A stretch of 64,000 nt of DNA, taken from Cyanobacteria bacterium FACHB-63 (lineage in GTDB: Bacteria; Cyanobacteriota; Cyanobacteriia; Leptolyngbyales; Leptolyngbyaceae). Positions within the stretch are counted from its first letter, which is position 1. The number at the start of each line of letters is the position of its first letter. The notes beneath the pieces were generated by a model. That model was not told where the DNA came from. It ran no database searches and was given only the letters and a program-made list of their open reading frames with translations. The stretch covers positions 1 to 64,000 of the forward strand of contig JACJNX010000042.1 of the NCBI GenBank assembly GCA_014695255.1, read 5' to 3'. Of the stretch, positions 25,871-33,890 are shown in pieces. A program made the translations under genes and the position numbers.

Positions 25871-26515
25871 TCACAGCACTAAATGATGCTCCATTGCGAA
25901 CCGCACCAATTCAGCCCGATTGCTCGTGTCTGTTTTTCTGAGCAAACTACTAACGTGCTTCTCCACGGTGCGCGAACTCAAATGAAGTCGATCGCCAATC
26001 TGATTATTCGACAATCCATCACTCAGCAGCGTCAAAACCTCTTGTTCGCGATCGGTAAAAGTGATATTGATATCCGGTTTTTCCCGCTCTGCTTCCACAG
26101 CCACTTCAAACTCCTGCCGCGATCGCCAGCTGGACTCGATCATCTGGCTGCGATCAAGAAGATTCCGCACGACTGCACCCAATTCTGGAAGCTCAAACGG
26201 TTTTGCAAGGTAGACATCACAGCCAAGCTGATACCCCCGCACCCGCTCATCGGTATCCGTGCGTCCGGTGAGAAATACGATCGGCAACAAACGCAGCGCA
26301 GGTCGTCGCCGCACTTGACGCACAAATTCATACCCATCCATCAGCGGCATCGAAACATCGGTCACGATCAAATGCGGCTGATGCGTTTCGAGGAGGGCGA
26401 TCGCATCTTTACCGTTTTCTGCTGAGACCACAGAATAACCAGAACATTCGAGATAGTCGCAAATTGAGAGGCGGGTTCCTAGATCATCTTCTGCGACAAG
26501 AATTGTGAGCGGCAT
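25871..26515 (-). CDS. NarL/LuxR-type response regulator
   Basis: A 214-residue two-domain regulator. The receiver domain (1-120) has the acidic pair EDD at 9-11, the phosphoacceptor Asp53 in LIVTDVSMP, Thr in VFLTGRTD and Lys in LAKPF. The C-terminal LuxR HTH (about 150-205) carries TDREQEVLTLLSDGLSNNQI and SSRTVEKHVSSLLRK. It acts as a transcription factor after phosphorylation. No histidine kinase lies beside it, so its partner is elsewhere. Confidence 0.93.
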   Translation of the reverse strand: MPLTILVAEDDLGTRLSICDYLECSGYSVVSAENGKDAIALLETHQPHLIVTDVSMPLMDGYEFVRQVRRRPALRLLPIVFLTGRTDTDERVRGYQLGCDVYLAKPFELPELGAVVRNLLDRSQMIESSWRSRQEFEVAVEAEREKPDINITFTDREQEVLTLLSDGLSNNQIGDRLHLSSRTVEKHVSSLLRKTDTSNRAELVRFAMEHHLVL

Positions 26516-26581
26516 GAAACACAGGGGCAGGAGAGTTAGATGCCAGTTATAAGTGGCATATTCAAGCTTAAATAAAATTTG

Positions 26582-27019
26582 CTAAGCATGGCTAGAAGAA
26601 TGAGTTTTTTGTAGTTGGTGAGCCATATTTATATCGTAGGGGATTGGTCGGCGCATTGGGCGATAATCTCGATCGATAGGAGCGCTATGTCTTAACACGG
26701 CGTTCACCAACACACAGGCTGAGCCGCTGAGATTAATGGCTCCATGCGGTACTCCCGGCGGAATTTTGACCACCTGCGGCTGCGCTTCGCTTAACGGAAT
26801 GTATTGATACTTACGATTTTGTAATACAACCAGAATAAAACTGCCGCGCACGACGAGCAGTTGATCGGTTTGAGTGCGATGAACGAACAGATCGTCGATC
26901 GTCTGAGCCGGAATGTTCACCAGCATGGTTTCATGGCTCGATTGCGGCGTGTAAAACTCCGCCATGCCGCCCTTGATGGATTCGAGTGGGAAAATTTCAA
27001 CCTGTGTCTTCAACCCCAT
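26582..27019 (-). CDS. Cupin-fold protein, dTDP-4-dehydrorhamnose 3,5-epimerase-like
   Basis: A 145-residue single-domain cupin. FVHRTQTDQLLVVRGSFILVV forms cupin motif 1 and IPPGVPHGAINLSG motif 2, with the His residues usual for sugar epimerase-like cupins. The family is often labelled dTDP-4-dehydrorhamnose 3,5-epimerase-related, although the catalytic His-Tyr-Asp set of RmlC is not clear here, so the enzymatic role is uncertain. It is divergent from the operon at 27223. Confidence 0.8.
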   Translation of the reverse strand: MGLKTQVEIFPLESIKGGMAEFYTPQSSHETMLVNIPAQTIDDLFVHRTQTDQLLVVRGSFILVVLQNRKYQYIPLSEAQPQVVKIPPGVPHGAINLSGSACVLVNAVLRHSAPIDRDYRPMRRPIPYDINMAHQLQKTHSSSHA

Positions 27020-27145
27020 ACCGACCTCCCATATCCGCTTCTCCCCTAATCTAGTTGAGGCAAAATTAAACTTTTGTACCTGTTATCACAAAAGTTCACG
27101 TTTTATGGTATGTCGCTTTTTTCGGGATGAATCCGATCGATACGG

Positions 27146-27196
27146 TTGACTTTTGGGCAGTAGCACATTAATACTATTTATAGTACCTGCGTACTA
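27146..27196 (+). promoter_or_regulatory. Promoter with LexA-like box before the four-gene operon
   Basis: TTGACT at 27146-27151 and TAATAC at 27169-27174 (17-base spacer) form a weak promoter. AGTACCTGCGTACT at 27182-27195 sits just after it. This palindrome fits the published cyanobacterial LexA consensus RGTACNNNDGTWCB except at one position (C where A, G or T is expected). A repressor bound there would cover the transcription start. Whether LexA binds is inference. Confidence 0.45.
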
Positions 27197-27222
27197 AAGA
27201 TTCATTTGCCCCAGGAGCCGCG

Positions 27223-28083
27223 ATGACAGAACTGAAATCAGAAAGCCAGTCAACCCGGATCACTCAGACTCAGCCCGCAAAACGGCAGCTTGCGAAATCG
27301 ATCGCTGATCCCCTGAGCGCGAGTGAATCGAACCCGGAGTCCGCTGCAAGCAGTGATGAGTCTACCACTGATGCGACCTCTACAAAAAAACGCCGCACAA
27401 CGAAAACTGAAAAAGCGCCAACTCCAAAAGCTGCCACCACAAAAATCTCCGCATCCAAGCGCCAAGCGACTCATAAGGCTCCGAATCAAGCTGCTTCCAC
27501 ACGAGTAAAGCTTACCTGGGAAGCGTCCCCCTCACTCGAAGCGGTGCTGGTTCAATTTAACGAGCAACTGAATGCCACTTGGGTTGCGATCGATGAGCTT
27601 AAATCCACAGTCGAACAAATGCAGGCACAAGAGCGAACCCGCTCTGCTCATTCAGTACCGCCTCAATCTACGTCCGTGCGCTTGCCAATTGAACCCGTTC
27701 CCGTTCGCGCTCCACAATCGACTCTCAGACCGCCTCAAGCTGGGATTCCGCCCTTCCGCCCAACCACTGGAATTCATCCCGCTCGTCCCCGTCGCCGCAA
27801 GCCTCTACATCGCCTGTTGCAGCGCTGCCTCAAACTACCCGAACAGAATGGCGCACTTGCGATCGATGCCGCCGTTTGGATATTAGCAGCAGCAGGACTG
27901 CGGATTGGGCTGAAATACTGGGTTGCAGCAATGCCAGTTTTCAACATTCCAGTGATTGTGTTGATGTGTATTCCGGCATTGTTAGCCGCTTACGCCGCCC
28001 TCTTTATTCCTCAAGCCAATCGGATTGGGATTTACCGATTGTTGCTGGTGACTTTGGGATTGTTCGTCGGAGGCAAACTATGA
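27223..28083 (+). CDS. Membrane protein with disordered N-terminus, first gene of unknown operon
   Basis: A 286-residue protein. Residues 1-100 are rich in Ser, Thr, Lys, Ala and Pro and likely disordered. Residues about 105-140 can form a helix or short coiled coil (LEAVLVQFNEQLNATWVAID). A Pro/Arg-rich stretch follows, and two or three membrane helices close the protein (about 210-285). It is the first gene of a four-gene unit; its stop overlaps the next start as ATGA. I do not recognise the family. The layout suggests a membrane-anchored scaffold with a cytoplasmic tail. Confidence 0.75.
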   Translation: MTELKSESQSTRITQTQPAKRQLAKSIADPLSASESNPESAASSDESTTDATSTKKRRTTKTEKAPTPKAATTKISASKRQATHKAPNQAASTRVKLTWEASPSLEAVLVQFNEQLNATWVAIDELKSTVEQMQAQERTRSAHSVPPQSTSVRLPIEPVPVRAPQSTLRPPQAGIPPFRPTTGIHPARPRRRKPLHRLLQRCLKLPEQNGALAIDAAVWILAAAGLRIGLKYWVAAMPVFNIPVIVLMCIPALLAAYAALFIPQANRIGIYRLLLVTLGLFVGGKL

Positions 28084-28499
28084 CTGAAAATATGACTGAA
28101 AATATGACTGAAAAAATTACCTCTAACCAATGGTTAGCAGGGGTTGCGGGCATCTTAGCGCTGGGCATCTTCTTTCAAGCGATGGGACTGCCTTCATTTG
28201 GAAGCAAAGACGCAGGGTTAGACTGTCAAGGATCAGTGCGATCGCAGCAAACTGTTTCTGAAGACCAGATTGCAAAGCTGATCACGCTGAAAAATGGAGA
28301 CCCGAAAGATGCAGTCCGCAAAACCTTAAAAGAGCCTTACTGCACCCTCCCCGCACTCTCGCTCCGGACTGGAACACAGACTGAGCGTGAAGCCTATCGA
28401 GTGGCATCTGATGCACTAGAGCGATCGACTTCTCAAACGTTTATTGTGGTTTCGTATGAAGGGAATCAATATCTGGGGTATAAGTTCTGGATTCGTTAA
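28080..28499 (+). CDS. Small single-pass membrane protein, second operon gene
   Basis: A 139-residue protein with a hydrophobic segment at about 15-33 (WLAGVAGILALGIFFQAMGL) and an extracytoplasmic domain with two cysteines (LDCQGSV and EPYCTLP) that could pair. The frame starts with three tandem 12-base units encoding MTEN/MTEN/MTEK, so three equivalent ATG codons are possible (28080, 28092, 28104). It overlaps the upstream gene by four bases and the downstream lipoprotein gene by 44. Family unknown. Confidence 0.7.
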   Translation: MTENMTENMTEKITSNQWLAGVAGILALGIFFQAMGLPSFGSKDAGLDCQGSVRSQQTVSEDQIAKLITLKNGDPKDAVRKTLKEPYCTLPALSLRTGTQTEREAYRVASDALERSTSQTFIVVSYEGNQYLGYKFWIR

Positions 28500-28926
28500 A
28501 GCTGGATTGATGCTTTTACTGTCTAGCTGTTCTGCTTCACCGCACAGTCAGAACCTAATTTCAGAACCCAAGCTCTATCAAAGCTGGCAACTCAAACCCG
28601 GAGATGAGATTGCAGGCGCGAAAGTGACGGGCGGACTCGGAGATATTTCGATCGCTCTGAACGGTCAGTCGGTGTATGCTCCCTCAGACGGAGCTGCCTA
28701 CATCGACAAACGCGGCTGTGTGTACTTTGCAGGTGCAGATACCCCTGCGTATCTGTTCCGCCTGTGTGGATTAGATCGTCCGAAGCTTGGAACCCTGAAA
28801 GCTGGAGACGCGATCGCCACCGGAGCCATTCTGCAATTTGCGACCTTGCTCAAGCAAGCCGACGAAAGCTGGGCGCTCGTCGAACCCGATAAAAGCTTAC
28901 TGCAACGAACTCTAAAGCCACGATGA
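28456..28926 (+). CDS. Predicted lipoprotein, third operon gene
   Basis: A 156-residue protein with a lipoprotein signal: after a hydrophobic core (GLMLLL) comes LSSC, with Cys25 as the likely lipidated residue. The mature part is beta-rich (DEIAGAKVTGGLGDISIALNG, then YAPSDGAAYI and LKAGDAIATGAILQFATL). This resembles the barrel half of M23-type or biotinyl-lipoyl-like folds but lacks metal-binding His residues. Start ATG 28456 lies inside the previous gene in another frame. It may be a structural envelope component. Confidence 0.7.
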   Translation: MKGINIWGISSGFVKAGLMLLLSSCSASPHSQNLISEPKLYQSWQLKPGDEIAGAKVTGGLGDISIALNGQSVYAPSDGAAYIDKRGCVYFAGADTPAYLFRLCGLDRPKLGTLKAGDAIATGAILQFATLLKQADESWALVEPDKSLLQRTLKPR

Positions 28927-29891
28927 AAAAACTTGCTTCTTTGATGATCAGCGTCATCGTCTTGATGCTGAGCGGAATGCGATCGGCGCAAGCTCAGGGA
29001 CTGCTCACCTTTAGCCCGCCCACCTCTAAAGCAAATCCAGTCACCTCTAAAGCAAATCCAGTCACTTCTCAATCTAAACCCACACTCCCTGTCCCTGGAA
29101 CCAGTCCGAAGAAATCCGCTGCGATCGGCTTTCAGGCTCCTGCCCGTCCTGCTCAACCTCCTGAAACTGAAGGAGTAGAGCATCCGAAAGCATTACCTCA
29201 AGCCAGTGTTATCACCAATGACGCTCTTCCAGGAATATGTAGGAATTGCAGCGCTGAGCAATCTGCCTCTCAATCGGACGATCGCTTAGTTGCGGTGGCA
29301 CCCGATGAACTGTTTGAAGGCGGTTCGGATTCCCTGGTTGCTAAAGCAGTCGGAAGCGCGGAAGGAACTCGTACTCCCGATGGTGGCAAAACGTGGGCAT
29401 ACCAAGGGCACGTCGATCCAGGTAACGGGGTGTGGAACGTTGGCAGTTTCTCTTATCAGCATGGTGCGGATTCTCCCAATGATGCCGATCGTCGTCAACT
29501 TGCTCGCTTGCGGAATCAGTACGCTGTAATCGAGCGGAATGCAATTTCTGCGGGGTTGCGGCTTGGACTTGAAGAACAGCTAAACGGCATTGATTTAGCA
29601 AACCAAGCGCCGCTGGCGGCACTCGAAGACGGTGGATATATCGATCGTCTCCGGCAAGCCTATGCAGAGGGGTTACGCGGCTCGCAAGCAGTTCTTCACG
29701 CTCGTACCTACTCGTATCTTGATCCTCGAACGAATCAATGGGATGCTCCCGGTCTTGGCAACAATTACTACAGCATCAAACGCGATCAAGCGCGGCGACA
29801 AGATGCAATTTACCAAGCAATCCAAAGTCATCAGCATACGGCACGATCGCCTAAACGCAGTGATGACATTCAAGTTAGCCGAAATAACTAA
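28923..29891 (+). CDS. Secreted protein, possibly lysozyme-like, fourth operon gene
   Basis: A 322-residue protein with a signal peptide (cleavage after RSAQA near 24). A Pro/Ser/Lys linker follows, including a duplicated seven-residue unit TSKANPV encoded by a 21-base tandem repeat at 29021-29062. The domain at about 135-310 contains AVGSAEGTRTPDGG, then WAYQGHVDPGNGVWNVGSFSY; an AEGT Glu followed by such a loop recalls lysozyme-superfamily active sites. It starts with an ATGA overlap on the lipoprotein gene. Glycan-lytic activity is a hypothesis only. Confidence 0.7.
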   Translation: MKKLASLMISVIVLMLSGMRSAQAQGLLTFSPPTSKANPVTSKANPVTSQSKPTLPVPGTSPKKSAAIGFQAPARPAQPPETEGVEHPKALPQASVITNDALPGICRNCSAEQSASQSDDRLVAVAPDELFEGGSDSLVAKAVGSAEGTRTPDGGKTWAYQGHVDPGNGVWNVGSFSYQHGADSPNDADRRQLARLRNQYAVIERNAISAGLRLGLEEQLNGIDLANQAPLAALEDGGYIDRLRQAYAEGLRGSQAVLHARTYSYLDPRTNQWDAPGLGNNYYSIKRDQARRQDAIYQAIQSHQHTARSPKRSDDIQVSRNN

Positions 29892-30019
29892 GGTTATGAT
29901 AGATGGTTTTAGGGATAGGAGGTGAATTGTTAAATTAAAGGTAGAAGACCACACAACGCTGAAATCTAGAGGCAAACTGAAAGTAATCGCCCAATCTTCA
30001 CTACACCAGGGGTAAGGTT

Positions 30020-30256
30020 ATGACTGAAGCAAAAGAAGGTATTACGATCGAACAACGCCTCACCAAACTTGTTGATCAAGCGCATGATGCTTGCGGTACG
30101 AATGGAACGATGTCGGATGAATGTGCAACCGCTTGGGATGCAGTCGAAGAAGTTCAAGCTGAAATCTCGCACCGTCGATCTGATGGGAAAGGGTCGTTAG
30201 CTGCTTATTGCGACGATAATCCTGATGCGGCTGAATGTCGCATTTACGATGTTTAA
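30020..30256 (+). CDS. cp12: CP12 Calvin-cycle regulatory protein
   Basis: A 78-residue intrinsically disordered redox switch. Both cysteine pairs are present (C25/C35 and C64/C73), with the AWDAVEEVQAE core helix and the C-terminal AAYCDDNPDAAECRIYDV that enters the GAPDH active site. When oxidised it links GAPDH and phosphoribulokinase into an inactive complex in the dark. AGGGGTAAGG lies just upstream. It stands alone, followed by two strong hairpins. Confidence 0.97.
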   Translation: MTEAKEGITIEQRLTKLVDQAHDACGTNGTMSDECATAWDAVEEVQAEISHRRSDGKGSLAAYCDDNPDAAECRIYDV

Positions 30257-30306
30257 TTTGACGTTTAATTTGACAGCGCGTAAGATACAGGATTTTTAGT
30301 TTTGAG

Positions 30307-30405
30307 CAGATAGCTGCCCCCCAAATTCCTCAGTAAGAAGCTTTGAAACCAACAGATTAGAACGGTTTCAAAGCTTCTTGCTTTAGGAAGTTGAGGGGCT
30401 ATCTG
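30307..30405. repeat. 99-base imperfect palindrome after cp12
   Basis: The outer arms CAGATAGC (30307-30314) and GCTATCTG (30398-30405) match. The inner arms AAGAAGCTTTGAAACC (30335-30350) and GGTTTCAAAGCTTCTT (30364-30379) are perfect over 16 bp, with a 13-base loop. The intervening arms pair partly. It is too elaborate for a simple terminator and looks like a folded repeat or MITE-like sequence. Confidence 0.75.
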
Positions 30406-30432
30406 TGTTTACCAGTTTCGCAACTTGGCTTT

Positions 30433-30474
30433 AAAAAAGTCAGCCCTCCGCTAAAAGCGGAGGGCTGACTTTTA
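30433..30474. terminator. Strong bidirectional terminator between cp12 and the repeat-protein gene
   Basis: AAAAGTCAGCCCTCCGC at 30435-30451 pairs perfectly with GCGGAGGGCTGACTTTT at 30457-30473 across a TAAAA loop. A and T tracts at the two ends allow termination on either strand between convergent genes. Confidence 0.9.
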
Positions 30475-30498
30475 TTCGCTAGACTAAGCGCGGGTCAA

Positions 30499-33400
30499 TT
30501 AGAGACCACCGACCGCGATCGCCCCTGCAAGAGCCGATGCACCTGCTGAGATTAACGCAGTTCCAAATAACCACCAAGCTGCTGTTTCTGCCGCTTTGCG
30601 GGTTTCTTCGGCTTGCTTTTTGGCTTGTCGCTTGACTTCTTCAAGCCGATGTTGGGTCTCGGTTTGAATCCGCTCTGCACGTCGCAGAACTGAAGTTCTT
30701 GCGTTTTCCACTTGATCGACAATCCGGTTTGCTTCTGCTTCCGAAATGTCCTCGCGGGACGACAACAGCGCCACAACCGTCTCACGGTTAAAGCTACCTA
30801 AACGATCGCGCAACGCATCAAAGCCTGCTTGCGGATCATGGAACAGCGTCCGCAGATCAGTCCGAATGCCGTCATAGTTTAGCTCCGGACGATCCAGCGA
30901 GTTCAAGTAATTGCGAATGCGATCGAGAATGCCGTCGAGTACACTTTGAATCCGGTTCTGGATCGCTTGGATCTGTGCCATGAACTGTTCGCGTACCGAA
31001 AGCACTTGATCAACCACGCGGTTCGCTTCTTCCTCGGTCATGTCGTTTCGTTGAGCTAGAAGCGCCACGATCGTTGAGCGATCAATATGAGATAAGCGAT
31101 CGCCGAAGCTACCAAATCCAGCTTTTGGATCACGCAGTAGCAATTGCAGATCGCGCTTGATGCTGTCGGGGTTGAGTTCTTCTTTGTGCGTATTCCGCAG
31201 ATAGCTCTCGAAAGCCGATTGGAAGTTAAGCACCCGCTGTTGGGTTCTCGATGCCAAGCGACGCGGCGATCGCACCACACTCCGAATAGACGACAGCACT
31301 TGATCGACCATCTGATTAGCTTGCGCCTCGGTCAAATCAGGACGTTGTGCTAACAGTTTGACGATCGTGTCGCGATCGACTTGTGACAGTCTTCTTCTCA
31401 AGCGAGAACCACCTGTTTTCGGATCGCTCAGCAACGCATTGAGATCGCTCTTGATGCCATCGGGGTCAAGCTCAGAGAGATGCGTATTGCGAAGATAGCG
31501 TTCGATCGTGCTGATGACGTAATCGATTTGGTCTTGTGCTTTATGAACGGCCATTTGCGGCGCGTGCATCACAGTGTTTCGCACATCTTCAAGCTGACCA
31601 ATGATGCGATCGGCTTCTTCCGGCGCGAGGTCTTGACGCTGCGATAGCAATTGAACGAACGTATCGCGATCGAAATGGCTCAGGCGTGCCCGCAGTGCAG
31701 AAGATCCAGCTTGTGGATCGTCGAGCAACAAGCGGAAGTCGCGCTTAATGCCTTCGGGGTCGAGTTCGGATTTGTTGGTGTTTCGCAGATAGGATTCGAC
31801 TCTTAAACGCAGGGCTTCGGCTTCAGAACGGACGCGGTTTTGTGCTTCTTGAGCAGAATTGAGGACACGATCGCGAGTGCTTTCAAAGCGGCTAATGATG
31901 CGATCAGACTCTTCCGGCGTGAGATCCTGACGCTGCGATAACAACTGCGTCAGGGTATCGCGATCGAAATGGCTCAAGCGATTCTTCAGCGCGTCGTAGC
32001 CTGCTTCGGGGTCTTCGAGCAGCAGCGACACTTCCCGCTCGATCGCGTCGGGGTCGAGTTCTTCCTTGTTTGTCGATCGCAAGTAATTTTCAACGCGACT
32101 GCGAAGATCGGTCGTTTCGTGCTGGTCTTCAGCCGTTTGAACTTGACTCAGAGTCGCTGCCCGAATTGTTTCAAGCTGATCGGCAATCTCAGCAACTCGT
32201 GCTGCCGGTAAATCTCCACGCTGAGTTAAGAGATTGACGAAATCGCCACGATTTAACCGTTCGAGTTCGCGTCTCACTGCACCCGGATCGGCTTCCGGAT
32301 CGTGAAGCAATTCGCGGAATTCGTTGTCTAAGGTTTCCCGATTAAAGTGCCAAGAATAAGTGTTCAGCAGATAGTTCTCGACATCGGCTTTGATCGGACT
32401 AAAGCCTGACGAAACCTGACTCGTGGCTTTTTGTGCGCCCGACATCACCTTATCGCGAGCCGATTGAATCTGTCCGATAATCTTTTCGACATCGAGATCC
32501 TTCAGGTCTGTCCGTCCCATCACGGTGCCCATCAGGGTTGAGAAACCAAATTGCATTGCCCGATCGACAAGGCTTGCTTGGTCTTGTTTTCCACCTTGCT
32601 GCGCTAAGGATGAGAACGCATCGCGCATTCCCGACATTTGATCTTGCTGCGTATTTTGCAGCGTTTGACCTTGACGGCGCAGTTCTTCGGTGAGCTGATC
32701 TAAACGACGATTTAGATCGTTCATATTGACCTGTCCAGATTGAACAGTCTTCAGATATTCCACTAAGTCTTGCGTTGGGTCTTTGCGCTGATGCCGTCCG
32801 ATCGTATCTTTCCAAACTGCATCAAGCTGATCGATCAAACGGTTTGCATCTTGTTTTGATAAATCCGTACGATCGCTAATCAATTTCGCAAATGTATTGC
32901 GATCGATATGGCGCAACCGATCCATTACCTCGACCGGAGAACCACTACCGATCACACTTTGCAATTCTGGGTCATTTACCAACGTTTCGAGTTCACGCCG
33001 CACCCGACCAAAATCTAATTGTGCAGGACGAAGCCGCTCGATGTAGTCTTCGAGAGAATCCCGAATATTGGCAGGATCGATCGCTGAACCCAATTCCCGC
33101 CGGACTGCTGCGGCTGCCGCTTCTGCCGTCGAGACAACTTGCTGATTAACGGCTCTTGCTCCGAGTGCAGCGGTTGCCGTTCCGACGATCGATTGGAATC
33201 CCGCCGTTGCAGTGTTGACCACTGAACCTACTAGCGATCCAACGGTTGTAGAACTTACCCAAACGAGCAGGGTAAAGTATGCCGCCCAAATTACTAGACC
33301 GACGATCGCGCCCAGTGCTGCGGTCGTTAATAAGCTAAGTTTCACCGCCAACAAGCAAGCGATAAATAGCGAAATGGTGACGGTAATTAATGTCCAAAGA

Positions 33401-33702
33401 CCAACGGCAGTCCCGATTTTGCGAATCGTGCCGCCACCACCGCTAGAGTGCGAATGATGCGAATCATGCGAATCATGATCATCCGAAGAATGTCCCAGAT
33501 AAGAAATCCCGGCAGCAACGGATAGATTCGTAAACAGTAATTGGAATGCAAATGCTAATACAATTCCCGAAATTAGAGCAACAAAAAATCGAGGACCTGA
33601 AAACACCAAAGCTGCTTGCTCCGGTGTTGTGACTCCTCGATCGATTGGAACTTGTGCCAAGATCTGGCCGAGTTCCCAAGTTAAATTTGTGACTTGACTC
33701 AT
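30499..33702 (-). CDS. Large membrane protein with seven ~98-residue repeats
   Basis: A 1067-residue protein. It has hydrophobic segments at about 38-60, 97-121 and 124-150 and a C-terminal one at 1042-1064. A His/Asp/Ser-rich loop at 71-88 (HSSDDHDSHD, then SHHSHS) separates the first two. Seven homologous units begin near 219, 441, 537, 635, 733, 831 and 929; the last six have a period of 96-98 residues. Each reads roughly YLRNT..ELDPDGIK.DL..LL.DP.AG, RLSHFDRDT, LLSQRQDLTPEEADRII.Q. Units are helical and amphipathic. ATG 33702 follows GAGGGA. I do not know a function; it could be a cell-envelope or cytoskeleton-like spacer. Automated labels as a transporter would be unsafe. Confidence 0.88.
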   Translation of the reverse strand: MSQVTNLTWELGQILAQVPIDRGVTTPEQAALVFSGPRFFVALISGIVLAFAFQLLFTNLSVAAGISYLGHSSDDHDSHDSHHSHSSGGGGTIRKIGTAVGLWTLITVTISLFIACLLAVKLSLLTTAALGAIVGLVIWAAYFTLLVWVSSTTVGSLVGSVVNTATAGFQSIVGTATAALGARAVNQQVVSTAEAAAAAVRRELGSAIDPANIRDSLEDYIERLRPAQLDFGRVRRELETLVNDPELQSVIGSGSPVEVMDRLRHIDRNTFAKLISDRTDLSKQDANRLIDQLDAVWKDTIGRHQRKDPTQDLVEYLKTVQSGQVNMNDLNRRLDQLTEELRRQGQTLQNTQQDQMSGMRDAFSSLAQQGGKQDQASLVDRAMQFGFSTLMGTVMGRTDLKDLDVEKIIGQIQSARDKVMSGAQKATSQVSSGFSPIKADVENYLLNTYSWHFNRETLDNEFRELLHDPEADPGAVRRELERLNRGDFVNLLTQRGDLPAARVAEIADQLETIRAATLSQVQTAEDQHETTDLRSRVENYLRSTNKEELDPDAIEREVSLLLEDPEAGYDALKNRLSHFDRDTLTQLLSQRQDLTPEESDRIISRFESTRDRVLNSAQEAQNRVRSEAEALRLRVESYLRNTNKSELDPEGIKRDFRLLLDDPQAGSSALRARLSHFDRDTFVQLLSQRQDLAPEEADRIIGQLEDVRNTVMHAPQMAVHKAQDQIDYVISTIERYLRNTHLSELDPDGIKSDLNALLSDPKTGGSRLRRRLSQVDRDTIVKLLAQRPDLTEAQANQMVDQVLSSIRSVVRSPRRLASRTQQRVLNFQSAFESYLRNTHKEELNPDSIKRDLQLLLRDPKAGFGSFGDRLSHIDRSTIVALLAQRNDMTEEEANRVVDQVLSVREQFMAQIQAIQNRIQSVLDGILDRIRNYLNSLDRPELNYDGIRTDLRTLFHDPQAGFDALRDRLGSFNRETVVALLSSREDISEAEANRIVDQVENARTSVLRRAERIQTETQHRLEEVKRQAKKQAEETRKAAETAAWWLFGTALISAGASALAGAIAVGGL

Positions 33703-33890
33703 AGAAATTCCCTCATCAGACTTCGCCCAACACAAGAAATGTGTCAGTGAGGCTGCTACTTTGAAACACTACCTTTGATGCCAGAATCGCTGAGGCGAGA
33801 GTGGATAAGCATCTTTCCCAAGTGATAGACCCCTCAACTAAAAGGAGTAAATCCCCTGTTTTAGCGTGGGGATCAGCCGATAGGGAGTAT

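Noticed and set aside
25883-26425. A 180-residue plus-strand ORF
   Set aside because: Antisense to the response regulator; its sequence is the typical mirror of a coding strand.
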